Notes: generated by a model from the letters alone, not told the origin. Shown: positions 1-10,039, counted from the stretch's first letter. The stretch is DNA of 64,000 nucleotides from Segetibacter sp. 3557_3 (GCF_004354985.1 NZ_SMSK01000003.1:397472-461471); one strand, 5' to 3'. Made by a program: numbers and translations.

Positions 1-2610
1 TCAGGTGTCGATATTACCAGGTCGTCGGGCAGTGCCGGTGCGGGATCAAATATCCTGGTTCGCGGAACCCGGTCTATACCCGATCCTAATAATACCGACA
101 ACAACCCGAATGCTCCGTTGGTCGTTATCGATGGTTTCCAGGGAGGTAGCCTCTCCGATATCAACCCAAACGATATTGAGTCAATCGACATTTTAAAAGA
201 TGCCTCCTCTACCGCTATCTACGGTGCTCAGGGTGCGAATGGTGTAATTATCGTAACTACAAAAAAAGGTACTACCGGCAGAATGCGGGTTTCTTATGAT
301 GGATTTTATGGAACCAATGGTTATACCTCTTTTCCAAAGCCACGAATTGGCGACGACTATATCCAGCTTAGAAGAGAAGCGTATCGCAACCCGGCATCAG
401 GTGCGCCAATATGGAACGGTCCTGCCGACGATCCAAAGCTGTTCCCTATAGCCGAGGAGTGGAATGCAGTTCAGCGCGGACAATGGGTCGACTGGTTTGA
501 TCTCATCAACCGCAATGGTACCCAGCAAAGCCATACTGTTTCAATAAGAAGTGGTTCAGAGCGTACCAAAGCCTTTTTATCACTGGGTTATTTTAACGAA
601 GAAGGTATGCTAAAACGAAACGATTTTCAGCGTTTTACCATGCGCTTTAACCTCGACCAGAATATATTTAAATGGGCAAAGGCAGGTATACTCAGCCAGG
701 TAACCTATACTGATTTGAACCGCAGAAGGGATCCGCTTTCAACAGCTTTGTCCATTGCCCCATTAGGTGCCCCTTACGATTCTGCGGGTAATATCAATGT
801 ATACCCACTGGTTCCACAAGTACTAAGTCCATTAACCGATGAAAGGGGCGACCTGGTTGCACTGGATAATGAGCTTAGAACAAACGTTATGGCCAATGCT
901 TACGTAGAACTCACCCCACTCAAAGGATTGTCTTTACGCTCCAACCTGGGAACAACACTTAACTACGGCAGGCGTGGTATTTTTAATTCTGCTACTTCTT
1001 TAACCCAGCGGGATCGCCGGATCAACTACGCCGAAGTACGTAACGAATTCAACAGGTACTTCAACTGGGATAATATTCTTACTTACACCAGGCAAGTATC
1101 TGACCACTCCTTTACGCTAACCGGTATAGTAAGTTATATTCAAAGTGAGTCTGATAATTCATTTGCAACCGGTGAAGGTCAGTTGCTTTCTTCACAGGGG
1201 TATTTCAACCTTAATGCGGCTCAGCAAAACAGGTCGCAAGGTTCAGAGTATTCGGGATGGAACAACCTGGCAGTAGCAGGTCGGCTTAATTATAGTTACA
1301 AGAGCAAATACTTACTTACCCTCACCCAACGTGCTGATGGTGCATCAAGACTCGCGCCGGGCAACAAGTGGGATTATTTTCCATCTGTTGCGGTTGGCTG
1401 GAACCTTGCAGAAGAATCATTTATTGGCAAAGCCGATTGGCTGACAAACCTGAAGCTTAGGGGTAGCTGGGGTAAAGCTGGTAACTACAACATCCGGGTC
1501 TACGGAACACAGAGTGTGATTACGCCAGGCATAAATATTGGCTTTGGTGATGTGGGTGGTAACCTGTATCAATTCCGTCCTTTAACCGGTAGTAAGGAAC
1601 TGGGATGGGAAGTTTCTACAACCACAAACGTCGGGGCTGATTTTGGCATATTCAGCAATCGTGTCAGCGGGTCATTCGAATGGTATAACACCGTTACAAA
1701 TGGTATTCTTTTCACCAGGCCGCTTCCACGTTCTGCAGGACTGGGACCCCAGGGTTCAATTCTCCAGAACATCGGTGAAACTCAAAATAAAGGAGTAGAG
1801 CTTTCGCTCAATACCAGGAACATCGTGAGAACTGATTTCAAGTGGAACTCAACAATTACGTTCACAAAAAATAAGGAGGAGATCACTAAACTTCCCGACA
1901 CATCAAAGATCATTATCGGCCCCGTTCCTGAAACACAATCGTTGTTATTGGGTCGCCCGGTGAATTCGTTTTACTCTTATAATAAAATGGGTATCTGGCA
2001 AACCGACAAAGCCGACCTTGCTTCAAGATACAGGTGGGGTGCTAACCGGTTCACGCCCGGACAAATGATGATCGAAGATGTAAACGGCGACTCAATAATT
2101 AATGACCAGGACCGGACTTATCTTGGTTCTACTGTACCTGACTTCGTACTTGGCTTCCAGAATAACTTTACTTACAAAAATTTCGACCTTGGTATCTTCC
2201 TTTTCTGGAGGTATGGACAAATGATCAATGCTGAATTTTTAGGACGGTATAACCCTTCCGGTGAAGGAAGTGGTCCGGCAAACCTGGATTACTGGACACC
2301 GGAGAACCCGACCAATGACTTTCCAAGGCCGCGGCAGGGACAACGGTTTATCGACATTCCTGCATACCAGGCACTCTGGTTTGTAGAGGGCTCTTATTTC
2401 AAAGTAAAAAACATTACGCTTGGTTATACTTTCCCGAAAAGAATATCAGGCAAGATTGCAGCTGAAAACATCCGGCTTTATGTTACGGGCAACAACGTTT
2501 TTACCAGGGCAAAGAGCCACCTGGTTAAAGATTACGATCCTGAAAGAGGTGGCGCAGAATCCTCTCCATTGAGCCGCCAATTTGTATTTGGCTTAAACCT
2601 CGGTTTTTAG
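1..2610 (+). CDS. SusC/RagA-type TonB-dependent outer-membrane transporter (5' truncated)
   Basis: The reading frame is open from the first base, so the N-terminus (signal peptide, carboxypeptidase-like domain, TonB box) lies outside the window. The visible part starts inside the plug domain, with the SusC-typical order of an ILVRGTRS-like stretch, then LVVIDGFQGG, then DIESIDILKDASSTAIYGAQGANGV written in the usual plug signature, then VTTKKG. About 700 residues of TonB-dependent beta-barrel follow, ending in FVFGLNLGF, whose terminal Phe is typical of barrels. The protein would import an oligosaccharide across the outer membrane with its SusD partner, which begins 40 bp downstream. The family is clear; the substrate can only be guessed from the neighbouring rhamnosidase and galactosidase genes. 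Confidence 0.95.
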   Translation, partial: SGVDITRSSGSAGAGSNILVRGTRSIPDPNNTDNNPNAPLVVIDGFQGGSLSDINPNDIESIDILKDASSTAIYGAQGANGVIIVTTKKGTTGRMRVSYDGFYGTNGYTSFPKPRIGDDYIQLRREAYRNPASGAPIWNGPADDPKLFPIAEEWNAVQRGQWVDWFDLINRNGTQQSHTVSIRSGSERTKAFLSLGYFNEEGMLKRNDFQRFTMRFNLDQNIFKWAKAGILSQVTYTDLNRRRDPLSTALSIAPLGAPYDSAGNINVYPLVPQVLSPLTDERGDLVALDNELRTNVMANAYVELTPLKGLSLRSNLGTTLNYGRRGIFNSATSLTQRDRRINYAEVRNEFNRYFNWDNILTYTRQVSDHSFTLTGIVSYIQSESDNSFATGEGQLLSSQGYFNLNAAQQNRSQGSEYSGWNNLAVAGRLNYSYKSKYLLTLTQRADGASRLAPGNKWDYFPSVAVGWNLAEESFIGKADWLTNLKLRGSWGKAGNYNIRVYGTQSVITPGINIGFGDVGGNLYQFRPLTGSKELGWEVSTTTNVGADFGIFSNRVSGSFEWYNTVTNGILFTRPLPRSAGLGPQGSILQNIGETQNKGVELSLNTRNIVRTDFKWNSTITFTKNKEEITKLPDTSKIIIGPVPETQSLLLGRPVNSFYSYNKMGIWQTDKADLASRYRWGANRFTPGQMMIEDVNGDSIINDQDRTYLGSTVPDFVLGFQNNFTYKNFDLGIFLFWRYGQMINAEFLGRYNPSGEGSGPANLDYWTPENPTNDFPRPRQGQRFIDIPAYQALWFVEGSYFKVKNITLGYTFPKRISGKIAAENIRLYVTGNNVFTRAKSHLVKDYDPERGGAESSPLSRQFVFGLNLGF

Positions 2611-2650
2611 GTTTACGAAGTTTTATTTCAATTATTAATATTCAGGCTGT

Positions 2651-4399
2651 ATGAAAAAATATATAATCCCACTAAGTTTAATTGCTTCAACCGTACTCAT
2701 ATCATCATGCAGAAAGCTCGATGAAATCAACCCATCCGGTGCAACTGCCGAAGCGGTCTGGAGTACCCCTGAGGGCATGATAACCCTAATTAACGGCGCT
2801 TACAATGATCAGCGAAACTTTTATGGGAAAGAAGATGCGGTACTGTTAACCGAAGGCGGTACCGACTTATGGTTTAACCAGAATAAGGCGAGTTATGCTA
2901 ACCAGATAACCAGGTACGAGGGCTTAACTGCAAGTTCCAGTGGCACAAACACCAATACTTTTACTACATTTTACAAAGCACTAAATCTTGCAAATGCGGG
3001 CATAGGAAGAATTCAGGCAATCGCTTATCCTTCCGCTGAAGAAAAGAACAGGCGCTTGGGCGAATTGCGTTTCCTGCGGGGATGGTACCTATGGCACATC
3101 GTAGAGTTTTATGGTGGAGCCAGCCTGAGAACGACTGAAACACAGGGTGCAGTAATGACCGCAACGAGAAGTACACCCGAAGATTTTTACAAGGTCATAA
3201 TCGAAGACCTTGAGTTTGCAAAACAAAACCTTCCCCTGCAGGACGACTGGGGACTGGAGTATAGTCGTGCGTCAAAAAAATCTGCTGCAGGTCTGTTGGC
3301 GAGGGTGCTGCTAACCAGGGCCTATTATTCTACCGGTGCAGAGGCCACTACCTACTTCACCCGCGCACGCGATGCAGCACAGGAAGTAATCAACAGGGCA
3401 GCCGAATTTAAAATAGCACTCTGGCCAAACTATGCAGACCTCTGGTTGCCCGCCAATAACAAAAAGGTCGGTGCGGCCGGTGGAGAGTCCCTATACACCA
3501 TCAGTAACTCCGCCAGCAATACTGCCAGCAACTATGATAATAATGCTAACCGGATGCACATGTGGTACCTGCCACAATATGCAAGCCGCATAGGTGCATT
3601 GGTGCAGAGTCTGCAATATGGCGCGGACCAAAGGAGGCTTCAACCTACACGCGCATTGTTGGACATGTACAACGAAGACATAGACGCCAGGTATGAGGGT
3701 TCTTTCCAGGAGGTTTGGCTGACGAATTCGGCTGCCAACTATATCTGGAGCGCGGCTGATGTGGCAACACATCGCAAGAACGCAAACATCGCAGGTCGTA
3801 TTCTGCGTCCCGGCTTAGACACTGCACTTTATATTACCAAGCGCGGCATTTCGGGTGAGTCTGCCTTGCCATACCTCGTTTTCGATCGCGATACCATGTA
3901 CAATGCAAACGGAACGATAGCAGGTGTGAATGCATGGCCTGCGCTGATCAAGTTCGCTTATCCAAACAGAACCGCACCCAATTCCCAACCCGGTTTCAAC
4001 GACATCTTCATGATCCGGTTTGCAGAAATGTATCTGATAGCTGCAGAAGCAGAATTCCGGCTTGGCAATAGCCAGGCGGCTGCTAACTTCATCAATGTTA
4101 TCCGCACAAGAGCAGCCAAGAAAGCGCCGGTAAACCAGACTGCTGCAATGCAGGTAAGGGCCGCCGACATCAATATCCAGTTTATCCTCGATGAAAGGGC
4201 GAGAGAGTTTGCAGGCGAGCAAATCAGGTGGTTCGATCTCAAGCGTTCTTTAACCCCTGACCAGTGGGTACAACGCATAAAGACCCTCAATCCCGACATT
4301 ACTGCGGTTCTGCCTACCCATCGGTTAAGGCCTATCCCGCAGCAGGAGCTGGACGCATTACTAAATAAGGCTGAGTTTGGTCAAAATCCGGGATACTAG
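2651..4399 (+). CDS. SusD/RagB-family outer-membrane lipoprotein
   Basis: This 582-residue protein begins with a lipoprotein signal peptide ending in LISSC, so Cys20 would be lipidated and the mature protein anchored at the cell surface. The body has the alpha-helical SusD pattern: early FLRGWYLWHIVEFYGG, and later RFAEMYLIAAEAEFRLG followed by INVIRTRAA and LDERAREFAGEQIRWFDLKR, the usual C-terminal SusD motifs. It would cap the preceding SusC barrel and bind glycan. It sits 40 bp after SusC and is presumably cotranscribed with it. The length is within the usual SusD range. No substrate can be read from the sequence alone. Confidence 0.95.
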   Translation: MKKYIIPLSLIASTVLISSCRKLDEINPSGATAEAVWSTPEGMITLINGAYNDQRNFYGKEDAVLLTEGGTDLWFNQNKASYANQITRYEGLTASSSGTNTNTFTTFYKALNLANAGIGRIQAIAYPSAEEKNRRLGELRFLRGWYLWHIVEFYGGASLRTTETQGAVMTATRSTPEDFYKVIIEDLEFAKQNLPLQDDWGLEYSRASKKSAAGLLARVLLTRAYYSTGAEATTYFTRARDAAQEVINRAAEFKIALWPNYADLWLPANNKKVGAAGGESLYTISNSASNTASNYDNNANRMHMWYLPQYASRIGALVQSLQYGADQRRLQPTRALLDMYNEDIDARYEGSFQEVWLTNSAANYIWSAADVATHRKNANIAGRILRPGLDTALYITKRGISGESALPYLVFDRDTMYNANGTIAGVNAWPALIKFAYPNRTAPNSQPGFNDIFMIRFAEMYLIAAEAEFRLGNSQAAANFINVIRTRAAKKAPVNQTAAMQVRAADINIQFILDERAREFAGEQIRWFDLKRSLTPDQWVQRIKTLNPDITAVLPTHRLRPIPQQELDALLNKAEFGQNPGY

Positions 4400-4425
4400 T
4401 TTTTGTGTTGAGCGTTAGTTAGGGT

Positions 4426-4497
4426 GATGAGTTATGAGAGATGAGATATGAGACGTGATTGGGGGTTGGGTAATTGGGTATTGGGTATTGGGAAGGA
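4426..4497. repeat. 7-bp periodic tandem repeats (GATGAGA-like then GGGTATT-like)
   Basis: Two heptad runs lie back to back after the SusD gene: variants of TATGAGA/GATGAGA at 4426-4460 and variants of GGGTATT at 4461-4497, the second with one 8-bp unit. The GGGTATT type is the complement of the AATACCC type at 21709-21740. Confidence 0.75.
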
Positions 4498-4546
4498 CAT
4501 TTAGTTGATATCTACCTTTCAAATGCGCTCACTAGAATTACCGATT

Positions 4547-4685
4547 GTACAAGGGAGTGACACAACGATGTCGAAAGAAGATATTCCGTTCGCTACCAAA
4601 AAAACGCTAAGCCAGCGTACATTGTTTTTTTTTGGTCGCCCGCTTCTAGCCGCTTTTCAACTCCGGTTGTGTCACTCACTTGTAC
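4547..4685. repeat. 139-bp imperfect palindrome, MITE-like element
   Basis: The outer arms are GTACAAGGGAGTGACACAAC at 4547-4566 and its near-perfect inverse at 4666-4685, with 19 of 20 positions complementary. Complementarity continues weakly inward: a GCTACCAAAAAAA-like stretch on the left faces TTTTTTTTTGGTCGCC on the right around a central GCTAAGCCAGCG. The region has no convincing gene. It could be a non-autonomous mobile element or a long RNA hairpin. No transposase is present, and target-site duplications are not obvious. Confidence 0.6.
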
Positions 4686-5012
4686 AGCATTAACCATGAT
4701 GAGCTGAGCATGTACCAATGAAAACATGCTATTGCTTCTTAAGGAATTAAAAAGCAATGTCTTAATAGTAAGCAATTGAGACTGGCAATTAACAGAAGCA
4801 AGTACCAAATAGGTTAGGGGTTAGTACTTAAACGACAGCCAAAGACAATTACTTGCAACACTGCCAACACGATGAATACTTCATCTGCGATATAAATGGA
4901 GTTTACGTTGAACCATTGCACTGTTGAATAACACTGAGCATGTTGGAGGTCGGGAATGACAGTCTTATCGTCGACGTTTTTTACTTTTTACATTTTTAAT
5001 TGGCTTCGGATC

Positions 5013-6437
5013 ATGAATTTTAATAAACGATTTTTTGGTGTTCTGGCCTTTACCTCTCTCCTGGCTACTGGTCTGCCGGTACGCGCGCAAACCTCAGATG
5101 ATGCGTTTAAGAAGCCCTTAAAAGAAGTGCTTGCCGACATTGAAAAAAGGTACGACGTAAAGATCCGGTACAGTGAAGACCTGGTGAAAGACAAGGTTGT
5201 AACGTATGCCGGATGGCGCTTTCGCAACGACGTTGAAAGTACGATGTCGAATGTGCTGGGATCGCAGGACATCACTTTCGCACCCGATGGAGAACGTAAA
5301 TATAAGTTGCAGCATTTTCAATACCACCTTAAAACGCCTGAGCAGGGTAAGGAACAGCTTGATTACCTCGCAACATTGTATGCCGATAAGACTGCCTGGG
5401 AAAAACGCAAATCCGAACTAAGGCGTTGTTTGAGCAATGCCTTGCGTTTATCACCATTACCGGCTGCTCCGGCCACTAAACCGATCGTTACGCCTGTTCG
5501 CAAAATGGACGGCTATACCGTTCAGAACATTGCCATAGAAACACTGCCAGGGTTATATATCTGCGGCTCACTGTATAAGCCGGCAACCATTAAGGGTAAG
5601 GTGCCTGTTGTGCTCAATCCCGATGGGCATTTTGGTGATGGTCGCTATCGTGCGGATGCCCAATACCGTTGTGCGGGGCTTGCACGTATGGGTGCAATGG
5701 CCTTCAGTTACGACCTTTTTGCCTGGGGCGAATCGCTGCTTCAGTTTAAACCGGAGGACCATCGACGTGCGCTCGCACAAACTATACAGGCGCTGAATGG
5801 CATGCGAATTCTCGATTATATGCTCAGCCTAAAAGAAGCCGACCCGCAAAGGGTTGCCATTTCCGGGGGCTCAGGTGGCGGCAGCCAAACCATGTTGGTT
5901 ACCGCAATTGACGATCGTATTACCCTTAGCGTTCCGGTTGTGATGACCTCATCGTATCATAGCGGTGGATGCCCATGTGAAAGTGGGATGGGGGTTCACC
6001 TTTGCGGAAACGGAACCAATAATGTAGAGATTGCAGCAATGGCGGCTCCAAGACCGCAACTCGTGATCTCAGATGGAAAAGACTGGACCCAGCATGTACC
6101 GCAAAATGAATTTCCTTTCTTACAGCGCACCTATGGTTTTTACGGTAGCGGTGCGGTAGTTAAGAATGTTCACCTCCCGCAGGAAGGTCACGATTATGGA
6201 GTATCAAAGAGGAAAGCCTTGTATGAGTTTATGGCGGAACATTTTAGGTTAAATCTCGCCGCAGTAGTAAAAAACGGCTTGGTCGACGAGTCGAAGATAT
6301 CCATTGAGCAATTTCCTGCCATGTATGTTTTTGGCGAAAAAGGGGAGCGCCTTCCCGCAAACGCGATCAAAAGCTTTGAAGAGCTTACAAGGGTATTTGA
6401 TACTGCTACAAAAAGGGTAGCTGCCATACAGCATTAA
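5013..6437 (+). CDS. Secreted alpha/beta-hydrolase (acetyl-xylan-esterase-like) with N-terminal STN-like domain
   Basis: I chose ATG 5013 because it directly starts a signal peptide (MNFNKRFFGVLAFTSLLATG to VRAQ); the frame is open further upstream to 4956. The protein has 474 residues. Residues about 28-105 resemble the short STN/FecR-associated domain (LKEVLADIEKRYDVKIRYSE), normally found at the N-terminus of TonB transducers or secretins. The rest is an alpha/beta-hydrolase of the carbohydrate-esterase type, with nucleophile Ser287 in GGSGG, a conserved HSGGCPCESGMGVHLCG stretch, a probable acid Asp in ISDGKDW and a probable catalytic His in EGHDYG. It probably removes acetyl or methyl-ester groups from plant glycan in the periplasm. 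Family confidence is good; the exact substrate and the STN assignment are inferences. Confidence 0.8.
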   Translation: MNFNKRFFGVLAFTSLLATGLPVRAQTSDDAFKKPLKEVLADIEKRYDVKIRYSEDLVKDKVVTYAGWRFRNDVESTMSNVLGSQDITFAPDGERKYKLQHFQYHLKTPEQGKEQLDYLATLYADKTAWEKRKSELRRCLSNALRLSPLPAAPATKPIVTPVRKMDGYTVQNIAIETLPGLYICGSLYKPATIKGKVPVVLNPDGHFGDGRYRADAQYRCAGLARMGAMAFSYDLFAWGESLLQFKPEDHRRALAQTIQALNGMRILDYMLSLKEADPQRVAISGGSGGGSQTMLVTAIDDRITLSVPVVMTSSYHSGGCPCESGMGVHLCGNGTNNVEIAAMAAPRPQLVISDGKDWTQHVPQNEFPFLQRTYGFYGSGAVVKNVHLPQEGHDYGVSKRKALYEFMAEHFRLNLAAVVKNGLVDESKISIEQFPAMYVFGEKGERLPANAIKSFEELTRVFDTATKRVAAIQH

Positions 6438-6592
6438 AACTCCTATCTGCCTGCAAAAACCGATGTTTCGTGTATGATCGTATACCTTACTGATCCGGAT
6501 AGTAACGGGAGTGCGCACCAGATATCACTATTCATTCCCAGTTGGTCTGATCTCCGGCCGGCACACCGGGCTTATGCCATCAAATTGCAAAT

Positions 6593-7495
6593 ATGAATTC
6601 CAGACAAACAGCTGCTTTTCTAACTACCGTTTTACTGATCATCGGTTGCAGCGAACTTATTATCGCACAAACGGCTTCCGGTTCGAAGCAACGTTATAAG
6701 GTCGCAGTTGTCGACCTCATGATTTTAAAACGCCAAAAACTTGGGGCATTTCAGCTGACCAAAGAAATCGGTGCCGACGGGGTTGAGGTAGACATGGGTG
6801 GATTGGGAAACCGGCCAACTTTCGATAACCAGCTGTTAAACGATACCATCCGGCAGCAGTTCATCAGTAAGGCTAAGTCACTCGACCTTGAGATACCTTC
6901 ACTGTCGATGTCAGGGTATTATGCTCAATCTTTTTGCCAGCGACCTGAATTCATACGCTCCGTGCAGGACTGCATTCAAACGATGCAACTGATGAATGTC
7001 AAAGTGGCCTTCCTGCCGCTGGGTGTACAATGCGATCTCGTAAAGAGACCTGAGCTTCGGGACTCAGTGGTGAGCCGGCTTAAGATTGCAGGTATGCTTG
7101 CCGAACGTGCAGGGGTAGTCATCGGGGTTGAAACTGCATTAGACGCCAAATCAGAACTAAAGCTGCTGCGCGAGGTTAATTCGCCCGCCATCAAAAGCTA
7201 TTTCAATTTCTCGAATGCCCTTAAGAATGGTCGCGACGTCAGCAGCGAATTAAAGATATTGGGCAGGAGAAATATCGTACAGATCCATTGTACCGACGAT
7301 GACGGCGTATGGTTACAGAACAACACCCGTCTCGACATGCGGAAGGTGAAGGAGACCCTGGATAAAATGAAATGGAGTGGCTGGCTGGTGATTGAGCGCT
7401 CAAGAGATCAAAATGAGCCCACCAACGTGAAGAAAAACTTTAGTGCGAATACTGCATACGTGAAATCTATATTCCAGGGGAGTGATAAACCTTAG
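6593..7495 (+). CDS. Exported sugar phosphate isomerase/epimerase-like TIM-barrel protein
   Basis: This 300-residue protein has a hydrophobic N-terminus with a possible signal (FLTTVLLIIGCSELIIAQ). It continues as a xylose-isomerase-like/AP-endonuclease-2 TIM barrel: KEIGADGVEVDMGG, LEIPSLSMSGYY, AERAGVVIGVETALD, IVQIHCTDDDGVW and GWLVIERSRD. The glutamate in GVETA and the acidic/His positions in QIHCTDDD and VIERSR fit the metal-binding positions of this fold. Members of this family in glycan loci isomerise or epimerise sugars, or are uncharacterised. The gene sits 18 bp before the beta-helix gene, likely in the same operon. A periplasmic location is suggested by the N-terminus but not certain. 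Confidence 0.75.
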   Translation: MNSRQTAAFLTTVLLIIGCSELIIAQTASGSKQRYKVAVVDLMILKRQKLGAFQLTKEIGADGVEVDMGGLGNRPTFDNQLLNDTIRQQFISKAKSLDLEIPSLSMSGYYAQSFCQRPEFIRSVQDCIQTMQLMNVKVAFLPLGVQCDLVKRPELRDSVVSRLKIAGMLAERAGVVIGVETALDAKSELKLLREVNSPAIKSYFNFSNALKNGRDVSSELKILGRRNIVQIHCTDDDGVWLQNNTRLDMRKVKETLDKMKWSGWLVIERSRDQNEPTNVKKNFSANTAYVKSIFQGSDKP

Positions 7496-7513
7496 CGCCT
7501 TTTTACCTTCATT

Positions 7514-10039
7514 ATGATGCCAACAAAAACCCCCTTTGCGTTTTTAGTCTTTCTAATTATTGCTATCTCAACGGCTGGTGCAGCGGATATCTATGTGGCT
7601 ACAAATGGTAACGACACCAACCTGGGCACAAAGGAAAGGCCGTTGCTAACTTTAAATATGGCCCTTCGGAAAGCCCGGGAGATGCGCAGGCTCAGGGATC
7701 CTGCCATTAGTGGCGGCATTCATATAATTGTTGCGGCCGGAACCTATGCTTTTGATGAATCACTATTTATTCGTCCCGAGGATTCCGGAACAGCAGAAAG
7801 TCCAACAACAATAGAAGCACAACCAGGAAACAAAACGGTTTTCAGTGGAGGTGTTCAATTGAGCGGCTGGAAAAGGACCGGTTCAGCACCCGGAGGATTA
7901 CCACAGGTTGCACGTAACAAGATATGGGAAACAGATGTGCCCTATATTGGCGCAGGGGTGATGGAATTCCGGCAGCTCTGGATCAACGACCGAAAAGCCG
8001 TACGCGCCAAATTGCGGAATGGCGACAGCATGAACAGGATCTATTCCTGGGATCATAGCGCACAAACCACCAAAGTTCCACGGTTTAAAGGCGCCGATCT
8101 TTCTGCCGTGAAGGGGATAGAGATGTTTATTCACCAGTGGTGGGCAATTGCAACACTTCGGATCAAGTCAGTCGTAAATAAGGGCGACACCTCCGTCATC
8201 GCATTTCATCAACCCGAGAGCCGGGTGCAATCTGAACATCCCTGGCCGGCACCATGGATTTCTTCGGAAACGGGTAACTCTGCTTTCAACCTTACCAATG
8301 CGATACAGTTTCTGGATGAGCCAGGTGAATGGTTCCTCGACCTTCAGCGGGCAAAGGTTTATTACTGGCCACTCGAAGGCGAAAACATGGCCAACGCAAA
8401 AGTAATTGCACCTGCTTTGGAGACCCTGGTTAAGATTGAGGGCACCCCTGATAACCCGGTTTCGAATATTTTCTTCAAGGGGATATCCTTTGAACATACC
8501 GGCTGGTTACGCCCCTCCAAACAGGGACACGTTCCACACCAGGCGGGCATGTACATGATTGACGCATACAAATTAAAAGTTCCGGGTACACCAGATAAGA
8601 AGTCCCTTGAAAACCAGGCATGGGTGGGACGGCCGGCTGCTGCGGTTGAAGTTTCCTATGCTGATTACACCGGGTTTCAAGGCTGTCGTTTTGAACACCT
8701 GGCGTCCACCGGGCTGGACTATCATAAGGCTGTGCATAATGCAACAATCAACGGCAATCTTTTCAAAGACATCGGCGGAACGGCTATTCTTGCCGGTGTG
8801 TTTTCTGATCCGGCGGTTGAAGTACATCTTCCCTACGAGCCTAAAGACGAACGCGAAATATCAGGCGATTTGCGGATCACCAATAACCTCATCAATGATG
8901 TTACCAATGAAGATTGGGGTTGCGTGGGAATAGGAGCCGGCTTCGTAAGAAACACCCATATTGCCCACAACGATATCAGCGATATTGCCTATACCGGCAT
9001 CATGCTTGGTTGGGGCTGGACCCGCACCTTGAATGCAATGCGCAACAACCATATCGTGGGCAATCGCATCCATCATTTTGGTAAACAGATGTATGATGTT
9101 GCAGGTATCTACAGTTTAAGTGCACAACCAAATTCACTCATCAGCGAAAATTATATCGACAGTATTTACAAGGCACCCTATGCGCATCTTCCAAATCACT
9201 GGTTTTATATCTACACCGACGAGGGTACTGCTTACGCTTCTGTTACCAACAACTGGACCCCTTCGAAAAAGTACCTGCAAAATGCGAATGGACCTGGTAA
9301 TACCTGGCTGAACAATGGGCCTGCAACGCATGACTCCGTAAAGCGTACTGCAGGTTTGCAGCCTGCTTACCAAAGCCTTCTAAAAGAAAAACGACCCCTA
9401 AATACAGCCTGGAAAATCAACCATGAATTACCGGCAATGATCGAGCTGGTTGTAGCTCCGGGTACACAGCTGGATACTCAGCGGCTGAGGGCTGTACTGG
9501 TGCAAAACAACATCAACCCGGAAGCGGTATACCATTGGAACAACAGGTACGTAATATTTGAAAATGTTCAGGATGAGTCGGTGATACAGGGAAAGCTCCG
9601 TTCGGCATTCCCGCAGGCCAAAGTGAAGGTCTACTTTGATGTGGTGTACGAATTTAACCGGTCAAGGTGTTCCGATACGGCCACTGCGCGGGAGTGGGCG
9701 CATACCATTCTCACGGCTAATCTTGTCAGCGATCCAAAGCTGCAACGGGAATACCTCTACTACCACAACACCCAATTTGAAAAGTGGCCCGAGTTGTCGC
9801 AGGGCTTTTGCAATGCCAGCTTTCAGCAACTGCTGATTTATAAAAGTGGGCGCCAACTCATGTTGGTCATCAGTATACCAAAAGGCGAAAGCCTCGACAA
9901 ACTCAATCCGAAAACCACTGAAAACAACCCCCGAGTAGATCAATGGAACACCCTCATGAAAAAATACCAGGAGGGCATTGAAGGAACTAAGCCGGGAGAG
10001 GTGTGGGTGGAGGTAAAAAAATTAAAAATTCAAAATTAA
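7514..10039 (+). CDS. Right-handed beta-helix protein fused to an L-rhamnose-mutarotase-like domain
   Basis: This 841-residue protein has a signal peptide (ending near STAGAADIYV). Residues about 25-130 have the DIYVATNGNDTNLGTKERP start typical of secreted pectate-lyase-like beta-helix proteins, and turns of the helix (repeated N-N and G-I patterns) run to about 560. After a linker, residues about 640-720 form a small alpha/beta unit. Residues 735-835 then match L-rhamnose mutarotase (RhaM/DUF718): EYLYYHNTQFEKWPEL, with His751 at the position of the mutarotase active-site His, and a terminal EVWVEVKKL. The likely role is cleavage or binding of a rhamnose-containing pectic chain, with anomer conversion of the released sugar. 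The last codons and the stop lie inside an A-rich 7-bp repeat. Confidence 0.8.
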   Translation: MMPTKTPFAFLVFLIIAISTAGAADIYVATNGNDTNLGTKERPLLTLNMALRKAREMRRLRDPAISGGIHIIVAAGTYAFDESLFIRPEDSGTAESPTTIEAQPGNKTVFSGGVQLSGWKRTGSAPGGLPQVARNKIWETDVPYIGAGVMEFRQLWINDRKAVRAKLRNGDSMNRIYSWDHSAQTTKVPRFKGADLSAVKGIEMFIHQWWAIATLRIKSVVNKGDTSVIAFHQPESRVQSEHPWPAPWISSETGNSAFNLTNAIQFLDEPGEWFLDLQRAKVYYWPLEGENMANAKVIAPALETLVKIEGTPDNPVSNIFFKGISFEHTGWLRPSKQGHVPHQAGMYMIDAYKLKVPGTPDKKSLENQAWVGRPAAAVEVSYADYTGFQGCRFEHLASTGLDYHKAVHNATINGNLFKDIGGTAILAGVFSDPAVEVHLPYEPKDEREISGDLRITNNLINDVTNEDWGCVGIGAGFVRNTHIAHNDISDIAYTGIMLGWGWTRTLNAMRNNHIVGNRIHHFGKQMYDVAGIYSLSAQPNSLISENYIDSIYKAPYAHLPNHWFYIYTDEGTAYASVTNNWTPSKKYLQNANGPGNTWLNNGPATHDSVKRTAGLQPAYQSLLKEKRPLNTAWKINHELPAMIELVVAPGTQLDTQRLRAVLVQNNINPEAVYHWNNRYVIFENVQDESVIQGKLRSAFPQAKVKVYFDVVYEFNRSRCSDTATAREWAHTILTANLVSDPKLQREYLYYHNTQFEKWPELSQGFCNASFQQLLIYKSGRQLMLVISIPKGESLDKLNPKTTENNPRVDQWNTLMKKYQEGIEGTKPGEVWVEVKKLKIQN

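Noticed and set aside
4505..4693. Short open frame across the 139-bp palindrome
   Set aside because: Its length follows from the inverted repeat, and the opposite strand also has an open frame; no protein features.
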